Made by a program: the position numbers and the translations under genes. Of a stretch of DNA of 64,000 nt, positions 40,614 through 49,962 are shown piece by piece. The stretch covers positions 124,001 through 188,000 of the forward strand of contig NZ_FQYP01000004.1 of NCBI RefSeq assembly GCF_900141785.1, read 5' to 3'. The notes beneath the pieces were generated by a model. It was given only the letters and a program-made list of their open reading frames with translations. It was not told where the DNA came from and ran no database searches. This stretch comes from Aquimarina spongiae (lineage in GTDB: Bacteria; Bacteroidota; Bacteroidia; Flavobacteriales; Flavobacteriaceae). Position 1 is the stretch's first letter. Every line of letters begins with the position of its first letter.

Positions 40614-43343
40614 TTATTCTGTTTCTTCTTCTACAGCATACTCTTGATCATAATCCTGTAGGTTTTTATGAATCTGCATTATTCTATAATTGGCTGATGC
40701 AATTGTAAAATAATTATCTTCAATTTTCTTATAATATTTTTTTCTACGATTCCATTTGGTAAGATCTACACCCCTGGTGTCCTCGGTTCTACCGATAGAT
40801 AACAACTCTGCTAAACCTTCGGCTTCTACTCGATTTCTTCGGGTATGTACTACCACAAACTGTTGATCTTTGGTATACACATCTAAAGACACTTTCATTT
40901 TATCGTATTTCAGCTCTTTTAGGATTTGCGCAATAAGTTCTTTTAAAGCTGCTGCCTGATTATCACCAAATGTTGAGAAAGGATAAATCAATTTGTGATT
41001 CTCTTTATCATCCGTTCCAACAGCAAACACATTATTTTCGATCTGTGGTATTGTAACCTGATACATTATCTGAGCTTTCTTCCCTTCAGGGCTTTGTGGA
41101 TAATTAAGGGCTACAAAATTTAAGGCCAATTTATAAGCTTCAAACCCACGATAACGACCAATAGCCTGTGCTTTTAACAGCTCAAATTTTGGAAGAAAAT
41201 CTTCATCGGCTCCAAATTTTGTAATCAGCACATCACTCTCTCGTATCACATCAGCATATCGCTGCTCTTCAAAAATCTTATACAACTTGTTGTACTTTGA
41301 TTCTGGGCTATCCTTATCCTCTAACTCCTGATTTGGATTCTGAAGAATCTTAGCATATCTGGAATCTCCATAATTATTAATAATATCCTGCTTGTAGGTA
41401 TTAGAATTAGGGATATCTCCTTGTGCTAAGTAAATTTTGTACAAATTGTATTTTGAAGGAACAATTAAACGCTCTTCAGGGTCATTTTGTAACAGGTTTT
41501 CAAACTTATCGATTGACAACTGATATTCCTGAAATTTCTCCTTATAAATTACTCCTAGTTGATAATATGCAAAGTTCCTTTCGGTTTTTAAACTGTCCAA
41601 AATCTTCGCGTCGGTAGGAACCTGAGCTATATACGTTAAAGGATCAAAAGCGGGATCTGTATCTATAGAATATTCATTTTCTTTTTCTGGAACTTCTGCA
41701 GCTACTGCCGAAGGGTTAGAAATGCTTGATACTCTCCAATTGTCTTGTAATTCTCTATTTCCAAAGGTGCGTTTAAACGCTGTTTTACCATACGCTACTG
41801 TAGTCTGATTGTAGAAATAAAACTTCCCAGCTTCTGAACCATTGTTAGTTTTTGGACCTATGATACTACTCTGTGGTTGTTGGAATCTACGTTCTGCTGG
41901 CAATTGATTTTTATAGTCTTCTAACTCCGCTGCTTCCTGCAATGCAATTGCCTTTGCTTTTAAACTATCGGTATAAGTTTTATAATATGCCAATCTCTCA
42001 TCATCAGACATTGCAGATACACGTAAAATACTATCATTGGTTTGCGCAATCCCTTCATACAAAATAACATCATCCAGATTGTCTCTCTTTTTCTTAAGCA
42101 CACGATATCGCTTTGAATCCACAATCATTCGTTGCAGGGTGCTATCATAATATTTCCCAGAAGCTGCATATCTCTTTCTATCAAAACTAATATCACCTAA
42201 CGTATAATAATTTAGAGATTCTAGGTATTTATCTGGTGAGTTGGTTCTCAATGATTTGTTATAATATGCGATCGCCAAATCTATGGAATCCAAGGTCTTG
42301 AAATATTCTGCTTTTTGATTATAGATTTTATCCAAAAAAGGACGGTTTTCACGATTTTCTTCAAGATCCGTAAGCAATTCTAAAAACTCTTCACGGTTTC
42401 CTGTTTCGTAGTCAAAGTTTCTTGCTTTGGCCATATAAGCATTAAGCATATATCTGCGTGGTGTTCTCCTGTTCAGATCTATTACCTGATCAAATGCATA
42501 GTTGGCACTATCTTTAAAGCCCAATTCATTTAATAATTGTCCTTTGATGTAATAATACCTTCCTTTTTCTTCGAATTTTTGGGTATGAATACTGGCTTTA
42601 TTGATATATGCCAGTGCCGAGTCTTTTTGTTTTAAATTCACATACGCCTGAGCAATCATTGCAACCGCATCTGCATAATCCTGTGGCTTCATATACTCTT
42701 GCTCAATCATTCGGATCAAATCCTCTATCGCCTTTTCATTATTATCCAGACGTACATTGGTCTTTGCCCTCCATACTTTGGCATGATTGATCGTGTTGCT
42801 GGTAGGATATTTGTAAAGAATATAATTGAAAGCTTCTAGCGCAGGGATAAACCGTTGTTCAAAATATCTAGCCTTACCTAACAAAAGAAAAGCTTCATCA
42901 ATTTTTGGATTGCGCTCCTTACCATCGATGAGCATGCTGTGTTTTTGAATGGCTTTTACCGCCTTCTCTTCTGACCGATCAAAATTCTGATTCAAGACTT
43001 CATTAGGGAGTCGAACATCTTCGCTCACAATCATACGCTCTATTGGCAGTAGTTCCCAAAAATTATCGTTGTATGTTTGGATTAATTCTTCCTGGCCTTT
43101 ATCATAAGCCAATCTACCGTTGTATAAGGTATTGTTTTTTGTAGTAACATCATGCCAGGTCCGGTTTACAAACTTGTCTTTTTTACGAGAACATGCAAAC
43201 CCAACAATTGCCAAAAGCAATACTAGCCCTATTTGTGAAATTTTTCGTCCCAAACGAGATAATTTATAAGTGTGATAACTAAAAAACTTGCTTTTTAGTG
43301 TGTTGTAATATACAAAAATAGTACGCCTGAGGTAAAAATACAT
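40614..43343 (-). CDS. sprE: T9SS/gliding motility lipoprotein SprE/PorW, TPR-rich
   Basis: The protein has 909 residues. A signal with lipobox VGFAC puts the lipidated Cys near residue 51, after a long basic leader. The mature start FVNRTWHDVTTKNNTLYNG is characteristic of SprE/PorW. Many TPR-like helical repeats follow (about 140-460 and 600-720), with a Pro/Gln-rich spacer between. The C-terminal domain (NVFAVGTDDKENHKLIYPFS) is also found in this family. SprE is needed for type IX secretion and gliding in Flavobacterium and PorW for T9SS in Porphyromonas. It would serve the T9SS cargos seen at 1-8838. Confidence 0.9.
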   Translation of the reverse strand: MYFYLRRTIFVYYNTLKSKFFSYHTYKLSRLGRKISQIGLVLLLAIVGFACSRKKDKFVNRTWHDVTTKNNTLYNGRLAYDKGQEELIQTYNDNFWELLPIERMIVSEDVRLPNEVLNQNFDRSEEKAVKAIQKHSMLIDGKERNPKIDEAFLLLGKARYFEQRFIPALEAFNYILYKYPTSNTINHAKVWRAKTNVRLDNNEKAIEDLIRMIEQEYMKPQDYADAVAMIAQAYVNLKQKDSALAYINKASIHTQKFEEKGRYYYIKGQLLNELGFKDSANYAFDQVIDLNRRTPRRYMLNAYMAKARNFDYETGNREEFLELLTDLEENRENRPFLDKIYNQKAEYFKTLDSIDLAIAYYNKSLRTNSPDKYLESLNYYTLGDISFDRKRYAASGKYYDSTLQRMIVDSKRYRVLKKKRDNLDDVILYEGIAQTNDSILRVSAMSDDERLAYYKTYTDSLKAKAIALQEAAELEDYKNQLPAERRFQQPQSSIIGPKTNNGSEAGKFYFYNQTTVAYGKTAFKRTFGNRELQDNWRVSSISNPSAVAAEVPEKENEYSIDTDPAFDPLTYIAQVPTDAKILDSLKTERNFAYYQLGVIYKEKFQEYQLSIDKFENLLQNDPEERLIVPSKYNLYKIYLAQGDIPNSNTYKQDIINNYGDSRYAKILQNPNQELEDKDSPESKYNKLYKIFEEQRYADVIRESDVLITKFGADEDFLPKFELLKAQAIGRYRGFEAYKLALNFVALNYPQSPEGKKAQIMYQVTIPQIENNVFAVGTDDKENHKLIYPFSTFGDNQAAALKELIAQILKELKYDKMKVSLDVYTKDQQFVVVHTRRNRVEAEGLAELLSIGRTEDTRGVDLTKWNRRKKYYKKIEDNYFTIASANYRIMQIHKNLQDYDQEYAVEEETE

Positions 43344-43453
43344 TTCTTTAGTTAAAAAACAGGGGGTTAGTACGTTTTTCTGGCTTCTATATCCTATTTA
43401 TGGTGTTTTTCTGATAATTAGTAATGGCTGACACCTCACTTTCAAGATTTTCT

Positions 43454-43483
43454 CACAAAAAAAGCGAGAAGAAAACTTCTCGC
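43454..43483 (-). terminator. Terminator after the TonB-dependent receptor gene
   Basis: An 8-bp stem GCGAGAAG/CTTCTCGC has a 4-nt loop, with a long T run on the minus strand. It lies about 34 nt after the stop at 43517. Confidence 0.8.
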
Positions 43484-43516
43484 CTTTTAACAAACAAAAA
43501 CTGAATTAGTGAAACA

Positions 43517-46500
43517 TTATAGTTTGAAATTTACCCTTGCAAACAAGAACCTACCGGTATATCCAAATTGTGATGTTCTTCTTGAGAATACAAATTGATC
43601 TCCAGCTGTACCTCCTTCTCTATTTTCGTCGGGATAAACATCTAATAAGTTGTTTGCTCCGATGGTGATGTTTAAATTTTCCAGAAGTTCTGCCGAGAAT
43701 GAAAGGTCGGTCACCACTTTTCCTCCGTACACTGCATCATCACTCACAACAGTGCCATCTACTCTAGGGTCTCCGTTAAAATCATCGGGATCTGTTACTT
43801 CTCCAAAAAACACGTTACGTAGTAACACATTATATTTCCCAAAAGACAAAGCGTTACTAAGGCTTATTTTCGTTCTGGGCTGTGCCAGGGTTAAGAAGGC
43901 TTCTTCTTGTCCGTCGAAAAAGCTACCGCTTTGACCTGCATTTGCAATTCTCTCTGGTACTCGAATTTCCTCGACCTCGGTTTTGGCAAATGTGGCAGAA
44001 AGATCATTTTTTAAAGTAGTTTCTTCTCCAAAATTCATTTTATGCGAAACCACGACGTCTACTCCTTGCGATTTGGTATCGATGGCATTTACAAAAAATC
44101 GTGCACTGGTTGCTCCGGCAGCTTCAAATATCTGAGTTAGTTCAGGATCACCTCCATTACCAAAACTTCCGCTATATACGATTCGATCATCAATATTGAT
44201 CAAGTATGCATCTGCCGTAACCGTAAAATTTTGAATTTTGGCAGTAAGCCCTACGCTGTAACTATCCGAAGTTTCTTCTTTTAGTTGGGCAATACCGATC
44301 AAATCCGCAGCTCTACTGTTATTGGTAAATGTTCCTTGTTCAAAAGGTTGATTATCTACAAAAACGGTGCTGGTTCTGCTAAAAAACTGCTGGTGTAATG
44401 AAGGCGCTCTAAATCCTGTACTATTGGCTCCTCTTATCGAGAAGTTTTCGGTGATCTTATATCGGGTGGCTAATTTATAATTAAAGGTGTCTCCAAAGTC
44501 GGAGAAGTTCTCATACCTACCCGCTAAACTTACTAACCATTGCTCTGTAAAGTCGGCTTCCAGATCAATATATCCAGCAATACTATTTCTATATTCGTCG
44601 GTTTCGTTATTGGGATCAAAGCCTCTGAATACTTGAGACCCGCCACCTAACACAGCACCTGTAAAATTATTACGAACCAAATCGGTATCCGGCGTAGTAC
44701 CTGTAACCACGTTTCCATTTACATCATAGCTTACATACGAAGCTTCTTCGCCAGCGACAATGGCATAGTTTTCTACTTTGTACTCTGCTCCCATTGCCAC
44801 ATTTAATCCACTAAAAATATCTTCGTAGAATCTACTGATATCCAAGTTGGTGGTGTTTTGCATAAAGCTTAATGATCCTGCATCAAAATCTCTGGGTGTA
44901 GCTACTCCAAGAGTACCATTACTAGAATTGCTTACTGTAAAATCGAAAGTGTTGGTTCCATAGGTATTAGAAAAGTCGACATTCCAATTATTTACAACAC
45001 CTCTGATCCCAACCGCTATCGATCTATCTACAATATCGGTACCTATATTAGGTAAGAAACCATTAGGAAAAGCAGGAGTATTGGCGCGGCCATCACCTTG
45101 AGCTGGTCTACGATAAAAACCAGATGCCAGACCTTCGCGATAGCTAATTCCTCCAAAACTGTAGAATTCTGCATCTTCACCCAATGGAATCGCCATATTG
45201 GCAAAGAACTTTCCCTCTCTTAATCTTGAAGTACCTACTCTAAATCTAAAATCTGTTCTGGTCAATCCTCTTGCAGCAAGTTCATCTTCGTCAACATCGA
45301 TATCCAACAATGTTCTAAACGTTTCAATATCCGCATCATTGGTCACATCCAGTGCTGCAATTTGATCACGGGTTGCCTGATCCAGATAGGTGATCCCCTG
45401 TGCTGCTGTTTGATAATCTGCCAATGTCATTTCGGCTACATTACCTCCACCTGCTGCAAAAACACGTTCTGCACCATGATAACCTCTAAAAATATCTCCT
45501 TGATAATCTCTATTTCTTAATGCAGGAGCTCTGGTCGATAATGATCCGGTGAAATTGATAAATCCTCCTTTGTCTCCAATCGGTAGTCCATAATTGACAT
45601 CGACTTTTACCTTTTCTCCATCACTACCGCCGTCAAATTGATTCGAGTTTTCACTGAAGTTAGCTCCCGTATTGATTGTAACATCCAATTTGTTGGTTGC
45701 TTTCTTCAATACAATATTGATTACCCCAGCAATGGCATCGGATCCGTATTGTGCAGCCGCACCATCTCGTAACACCTCAATTCTTTGGATTGCTGCGGTT
45801 GGAATTGCATTCATATCCGTTCCAACACTACCTGCCCCTACCGTTCCGTTTACATTAACCAATGCCGTATTGTGTCGTCTCTTTCCATTAATTAACACCA
45901 ATACCTGATCAGGACCTAAACCTCTCAAAGACGCCGGATCGATATGGTCAGTACCATCTGAAACTGTTTGCGTTTGTGAAGTAAAAGAAGGTGCTACATA
46001 GTTAAGTATTTCGTTTACAGTTGTCTGAGGTCCTTGTGTTGCAATTTCTGTAATGTCTATCACATCAATTGGAACGGCCGTTTCAACAGCGGTACGGCTA
46101 GGATTTCTGGATCCCACAATCACTACATCATCCAATTGCGCAGATGCATCTTGTAAGGTTACCGAGATGAAGTCTTTTCCTTCCACATTGATTTCCTGGG
46201 TTTCAAAACCCAGGTAAGAAATTACCAATATGTTATTCTCTTCAGGGATATTGATGGTGAAGTTTCCTTCAAAATCAGTTTGCGCCCCTATGGTAGTTCC
46301 TTTTACCAGAACATTGGCCCCTGGCAGAGGGCTCCCGTTCGAATCTTTTACATTACCATTGATTTCTCTCTGGATTACTGGTTTTTCTTTAACCAAAGGT
46401 GATTTTTTTAAGATCACCTGCTTGCCCATAATGGTATAAGAAATATCGGTTGGATCAAAAAGTAATCCCAATACTCTATCAATGCTTTCTTTATTCACTT

Positions 46501-46759
46501 TGATAGATGTTTTTTGATCAAGATCAACCTCATCACTGATGTAAAAGAATTTATACGAAGTTTGATTTTTGATTTCGTCTAATACCTCTACAATAGGAGT
46601 TTGTTTAAAATCAAGTTTTATTTCGCCTTGCGAAAAGCCAGAAGTTCCCATTACCTGAAAAATGGAAAAACAGAATAAAACCAGTGTAAGCCTCATTTTT
46701 AATACATTCGATTTGTGCGCTAAGTGTGAAAATAGCGTACGATTACCCTTTTTTTTCAT
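43517..46759 (-). CDS. TonB-dependent outer-membrane receptor with STN and carboxypeptidase-like domains (FecA-type)
   Basis: The protein has 1080 residues. After a signal peptide (VLFCFSIFQVMGTSGFSQ) comes an STN domain (about 48-125; IKLDFKQTPIVEVLDEI), which contacts an anti-sigma factor. A carboxypeptidase-regulatory-like domain follows (about 130-215; GNVKDSNGSPLPGANVLVKG). The plug (about 225-355) has DQVLVLINGKRRHNTALVN and EVLRDGAAAQYGSDAIAGVI. A 22-strand barrel runs to the terminal FLFARVNFKL. It imports a siderophore, vitamin or glycan with TonB energy. No SusD gene is adjacent and the substrate is unknown. FecR lies upstream. Confidence 0.93.
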   Translation of the reverse strand: MKKKGNRTLFSHLAHKSNVLKMRLTLVLFCFSIFQVMGTSGFSQGEIKLDFKQTPIVEVLDEIKNQTSYKFFYISDEVDLDQKTSIKVNKESIDRVLGLLFDPTDISYTIMGKQVILKKSPLVKEKPVIQREINGNVKDSNGSPLPGANVLVKGTTIGAQTDFEGNFTINIPEENNILVISYLGFETQEINVEGKDFISVTLQDASAQLDDVVIVGSRNPSRTAVETAVPIDVIDITEIATQGPQTTVNEILNYVAPSFTSQTQTVSDGTDHIDPASLRGLGPDQVLVLINGKRRHNTALVNVNGTVGAGSVGTDMNAIPTAAIQRIEVLRDGAAAQYGSDAIAGVINIVLKKATNKLDVTINTGANFSENSNQFDGGSDGEKVKVDVNYGLPIGDKGGFINFTGSLSTRAPALRNRDYQGDIFRGYHGAERVFAAGGGNVAEMTLADYQTAAQGITYLDQATRDQIAALDVTNDADIETFRTLLDIDVDEDELAARGLTRTDFRFRVGTSRLREGKFFANMAIPLGEDAEFYSFGGISYREGLASGFYRRPAQGDGRANTPAFPNGFLPNIGTDIVDRSIAVGIRGVVNNWNVDFSNTYGTNTFDFTVSNSSNGTLGVATPRDFDAGSLSFMQNTTNLDISRFYEDIFSGLNVAMGAEYKVENYAIVAGEEASYVSYDVNGNVVTGTTPDTDLVRNNFTGAVLGGGSQVFRGFDPNNETDEYRNSIAGYIDLEADFTEQWLVSLAGRYENFSDFGDTFNYKLATRYKITENFSIRGANSTGFRAPSLHQQFFSRTSTVFVDNQPFEQGTFTNNSRAADLIGIAQLKEETSDSYSVGLTAKIQNFTVTADAYLINIDDRIVYSGSFGNGGDPELTQIFEAAGATSARFFVNAIDTKSQGVDVVVSHKMNFGEETTLKNDLSATFAKTEVEEIRVPERIANAGQSGSFFDGQEEAFLTLAQPRTKISLSNALSFGKYNVLLRNVFFGEVTDPDDFNGDPRVDGTVVSDDAVYGGKVVTDLSFSAELLENLNITIGANNLLDVYPDENREGGTAGDQFVFSRRTSQFGYTGRFLFARVNFKL

Positions 46760-46803
46760 AATTTTGAAAAGTTTGGTTAGTACTCAATTAAATAGTAATC
46801 AAA

Positions 46804-46850
46804 CCGTAAGGGGAAGTGTGGCAGCACTTCCTTTCTTATTTTTCTTACGG
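46804..46850 (-). promoter_or_regulatory. Two-part inverted repeat between fecR and the TonB receptor gene
   Basis: Outer arms CCGTAAG/CTTACGG enclose an inner stem GGAAGTG/CACTTCC with a 6-nt loop. The right outer arm overlaps the fecR stop codon. No T-tract follows, so it is not a normal terminator. It may set the ratio of FecR to receptor by mRNA processing or stability. Confidence 0.45.
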
Positions 46851-48011
46851 ATTGATTGTAATCTTCTTATCTTTTATTTCATATGTAAATGCTATCGTTT
46901 CTGAAAATACCTTTAGAATCTGCTCCACATTTTCGATATCAAATTCTCCGGTAAATCGGGTGTTATTCAATTTTTGATTGAGGCTTGTTATTTCTACATC
47001 ATATGTTCTTTCGATTCTTTTGTATACTTCAGCAAAAGACTCATTTTGTAATATAATTTTCTTATGCATCCAGGAAGTAAACAATGCCGGATCCACCTTT
47101 TTACGCTCCAAGGCTTTGTTGTTTTTACTGAAAATAGCCTGGTAATTTGGAGTAAGCTTCAGTCTTACATCTTCTTGCTCTGGATCACTAATAGCCACAG
47201 ATCCCTCTACAAGGGTTGTTTTGACTGTTGCATCATCCTCATAAGATGATACATTAAACTGGGTTCCTAACACTTCCACATCTACTTCTCCGGTTCTTAC
47301 TATAAAAGGTTGTTTGGTATTAGTAACTACGTCAAAAAACCCTTCACCTTCTAGATATACCAATCTATTTTTATCCTCTGGGTTGAAATGTCTAGGAAAT
47401 TTAAGTGCACTAGCCGCATTTAACCATACTTTGGTTCCATCGGATAAAGCCAATTGAAACAACTTTCCTTTTGGAATTGAGATTTGAAGATATTCTGTTT
47501 TGGTGCTGTGGTTTTCGCCTTGAATCACTAATTGATCTTCATTCTTTTTAACCACAAGATTACCCTCAGCATCTTTAATACTTGCCGTATCATCCAATCC
47601 TAAATAACTAATGGTACCATCTGCCTGTACAATCTTGATTTTGTCTGAAGAAGTATCTTCCGCTTGTACCACTTCTGGTGTAGTGATCTCAAAAGATGAA
47701 TTACCACTCCTATACGTATATATCCCAAAAACAACAGCGGCGACTGCTGCAGCATATCCAATAACTCTTAAAACTGGCTTCAAGGAAATTACTTTGGTTT
47801 CTTTTTGTTGTATTCCTTTTACAAAACGCTCAAAAGCTCCCTCCACATCTACTTCCAAATGCTCTTTTGCAGCATACGACTCTTTTATTTCCTTCTTAAA
47901 AAGTGCTTTGTTTTCCTCATTAGCATTTACCCATTGTTTAAGCCATTCTTTTTCTTCTGAAGAGCAGTCGCCTTTAAGATATTTTCTAATTATTGTTAAA
48001 TAATTATCCAT
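46845..48011 (-). CDS. FecR-family anti-sigma factor/sensor
   Basis: The protein has 388 residues from the ATG at 48011. A longer reading from 48047 is not supported. The cytosolic N-terminal part (about 1-80) would hold the sigma factor. One transmembrane helix follows (VIGYAAAVAAVVFGIYTY, about 83-100). The periplasmic FecR domain (VWLNAASALKFPRHFNPEDK, LEGEGFFDVVTNTKQPFIVR, GTQFNVSSY) and the C-terminal DUF4974 domain (about 315-388) complete it. It passes the receptor signal to the ECF sigma factor encoded divergently. The 88-nt divergent region is the likely control site. Confidence 0.93.
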   Translation of the reverse strand: MDNYLTIIRKYLKGDCSSEEKEWLKQWVNANEENKALFKKEIKESYAAKEHLEVDVEGAFERFVKGIQQKETKVISLKPVLRVIGYAAAVAAVVFGIYTYRSGNSSFEITTPEVVQAEDTSSDKIKIVQADGTISYLGLDDTASIKDAEGNLVVKKNEDQLVIQGENHSTKTEYLQISIPKGKLFQLALSDGTKVWLNAASALKFPRHFNPEDKNRLVYLEGEGFFDVVTNTKQPFIVRTGEVDVEVLGTQFNVSSYEDDATVKTTLVEGSVAISDPEQEDVRLKLTPNYQAIFSKNNKALERKKVDPALFTSWMHKKIILQNESFAEVYKRIERTYDVEITSLNQKLNNTRFTGEFDIENVEQILKVFSETIAFTYEIKDKKITINP

Positions 48012-48099
48012 TTTATTCCTTTTACACCTATATGATGCAGAAATCAAAAGAATCCCCTACTTTATTTTAATTTTTTTTAATTTAGTTGACGTTTTAGTC

Positions 48100-48654
48100 A
48101 TGAAAAACAGTTCTGCCGACATAGAAAAAGCACTTATTACGGGATTAACCCAAGGAGACGAAAAGAGTTACAGACTTCTTTTTGATCTGTACTATGAGTG
48201 GTTATGTAACTACGTTTATAAACTTTCTCATGATAGTACCTTGTCTGAAGATCTAGTTCAAAATGTGATGTTACGGCTTTGGGAAAAAAGATCTTCTTTA
48301 AAAATCTCGTCTTCTTTAAAGAATTATCTCTTTCGATCCTGTCATAATGAGTTTTTAATGCATCTGCGAGCTCAGAAAAAAGAACATGATATTCTGGATG
48401 AAATCAAGTGGCAAACGCTGTTTGACATGTATGATGAAAAGGAAGATCAGCACGAAGCGGATTGGAACAAACTCGAAAAAATGCTGGATCAGCTTCCTCA
48501 GAAATGTAAGGAAGTCTTCAAACTAAGTCGATTGGAGCAAAAAAAGCATAAAGAGATTGCCGAGATATTGGGTATATCTACCAAAACTGTAGAATCCCAT
48601 ATTAGCAAAGCCCTTCGGTTTTTAAAAACCAATGTTTCCGGCCTATTCTTCTGA
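48100..48654 (+). CDS. ECF RNA polymerase sigma factor (FecI-like)
   Basis: The protein has 184 residues. Region 2 (LLFDLYYEWLCNYVYKLSHD, then SEDLVQNVMLRLWEKR) and region 4 (QLPQKCKEVFKLSRLEQKKH, then EIAEILGISTKTVESHISKA) are complete. This is the Bacteroidota sigma-70 family expansion paired with FecR proteins. It probably drives the TonB receptor operon. It is transcribed away from fecR, unlike the usual sigma-fecR-receptor series. Confidence 0.95.
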   Translation: MKNSSADIEKALITGLTQGDEKSYRLLFDLYYEWLCNYVYKLSHDSTLSEDLVQNVMLRLWEKRSSLKISSSLKNYLFRSCHNEFLMHLRAQKKEHDILDEIKWQTLFDMYDEKEDQHEADWNKLEKMLDQLPQKCKEVFKLSRLEQKKHKEIAEILGISTKTVESHISKALRFLKTNVSGLFF

Positions 48655-48733
48655 AAAGATTTATGTCTAGAAAATTACTGTCTTAACTAATTATCTATTT
48701 AAATTAGTGGTTCTTCAATCAATACATTCAGTT

Positions 48734-49192
48734 ATGAAAAAAAGTGTCGCACTCTTGCTTGTTTTATTTTCTTGTACATTCCTCTTTTCTCAAGAAAATG
48801 ATCGTTGGAAACTTACCTATACCAACAACGGTAAAGGAGAATCTAAAGGAGATATTCAAGACCTAATCGATGCCGTACGAAAAGGAAATAGAATTCGGAT
48901 CTATTGGTATGGTGCTAGAAAAAATGATAAGAGCAAAAAAGTAGAACATTTTGCAGAAGCTAAATTCCTGACCATTATGAGTGACACCTTAGTATTTGCA
49001 CAAATCGATCCTATCATTGGACAAACTCCAAAATACGATGAACAAACCATATCCTTAAAAGAAAATATCGAGTGGACATTGATTGCAGCCAGCAATGGAA
49101 AATCCGAATCTATGACCAGAAATGTAACTACTGGAGAAATACTTGGTCATGATCCCTTCCCACTATCCATTCGTTGGTATGTAGAACAATAA
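48734..49192 (+). CDS. Exported protein of unknown function
   Basis: The protein has 152 residues from the ATG at 48734. Nine extra residues are possible from an earlier codon. A signal peptide (SVALLLVLFSCTFLFSQ) precedes a small domain with DRWKLTYTNNGKG, IQDLIDAVRKGNRIRIYWYG, HFAEAKFLTIMSDTLVFAQI and FPLSIRWYVEQ. The Trp/Tyr-rich beta strands look like a compact barrel. I do not recognise the family. It lies 79 nt after the sigma-factor gene on the same strand and could be in its transcript. Confidence 0.75.
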   Translation: MKKSVALLLVLFSCTFLFSQENDRWKLTYTNNGKGESKGDIQDLIDAVRKGNRIRIYWYGARKNDKSKKVEHFAEAKFLTIMSDTLVFAQIDPIIGQTPKYDEQTISLKENIEWTLIAASNGKSESMTRNVTTGEILGHDPFPLSIRWYVEQ

Positions 49193-49226
49193 TGCTATCC
49201 TTAGACAGATATAACGAAAAAGATAG

Positions 49227-49958
49227 TTATTGATTCGCTTCCTCTACTGTATCAGCAATAGCGTTCTTACCAAAGTGCTCTTCTAGCTCTTTTAATGTTT
49301 CTGCAGAGGTAACAATATCTTTAACCACAATACCTTTGTCCAATACTACAATGCGTTCACACACTTCGGTAACATGCATCAAATCATGACTAGAAACTAA
49401 AACCGTGACGTTTGGATCTGCAGATAATTCTTTGATAATCTGCTTTAAGCGTATTTGTGTAGTAGGATCCAGATTAGCAAAAGGTTCATCTAGAATAACT
49501 ACTTCGGGATTACCGATTAGGGTAGCTACAATCCCTACCTTTTTCTGATTTCCTTTAGACAAATCTCTTAAGTACTTCTTCTTTCCTAGAATTTCTCCGT
49601 GAAAAAAGTCCTCAAATTTTGAAAGCAAGGCATCTACATCTGCTTTGTTCTGGCCACGCAACTCTCCGATAAAATAGAAATACTCCTCGGCGGTCAAGTA
49701 TCCAATCAAAAAGCTTTCGTCTATAAATGCAGCAGTAATTGATTTCCAATCCTCGCTACTATTAACCTTGATCCCATTGTTTTCGATATATCCAGTTGTG
49801 GGTTGTATCAAATCCAACAAAGCACTGAATAAAGTGGTTTTACCGGCTCCATTATTCCCTACCAGCCCGAAGCTTTTTCCTTTTTCAATCTCAAGATGTT
49901 CTATATTTAAAACGGTGTTCCCCGTATAAGTTTTACTAAGGTTATGTACTGCAATCAT
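49227..49958 (-). CDS. ABC transporter ATP-binding protein
   Basis: The protein has 243 residues from the ATG at 49958. An upstream reading to 50054 would overlap the permease gene. Walker A GNNGAGKTT, signature DLSKGNQKKVGI, Walker B VVILDEP and H-loop SSHDLMH are intact. The start lies 4 nt after the stop of the DUF5687 permease gene, so the two form one exporter. The architecture (single ATPase and a DUF5687 membrane partner) is found in Bacteroidota. Cargo unknown. Confidence 0.92.
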   Translation of the reverse strand: MIAVHNLSKTYTGNTVLNIEHLEIEKGKSFGLVGNNGAGKTTLFSALLDLIQPTTGYIENNGIKVNSSEDWKSITAAFIDESFLIGYLTAEEYFYFIGELRGQNKADVDALLSKFEDFFHGEILGKKKYLRDLSKGNQKKVGIVATLIGNPEVVILDEPFANLDPTTQIRLKQIIKELSADPNVTVLVSSHDLMHVTEVCERIVVLDKGIVVKDIVTSAETLKELEEHFGKNAIADTVEEANQ

Positions 49959-49962
49959 GTTC

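Noticed and set aside
48655..48733. Terminator after the sigma-factor gene (CTAATT/AATTAG)
   Set aside because: The stem is only six AT-rich pairs and has no T-tract, so read-through into the next gene is as likely.
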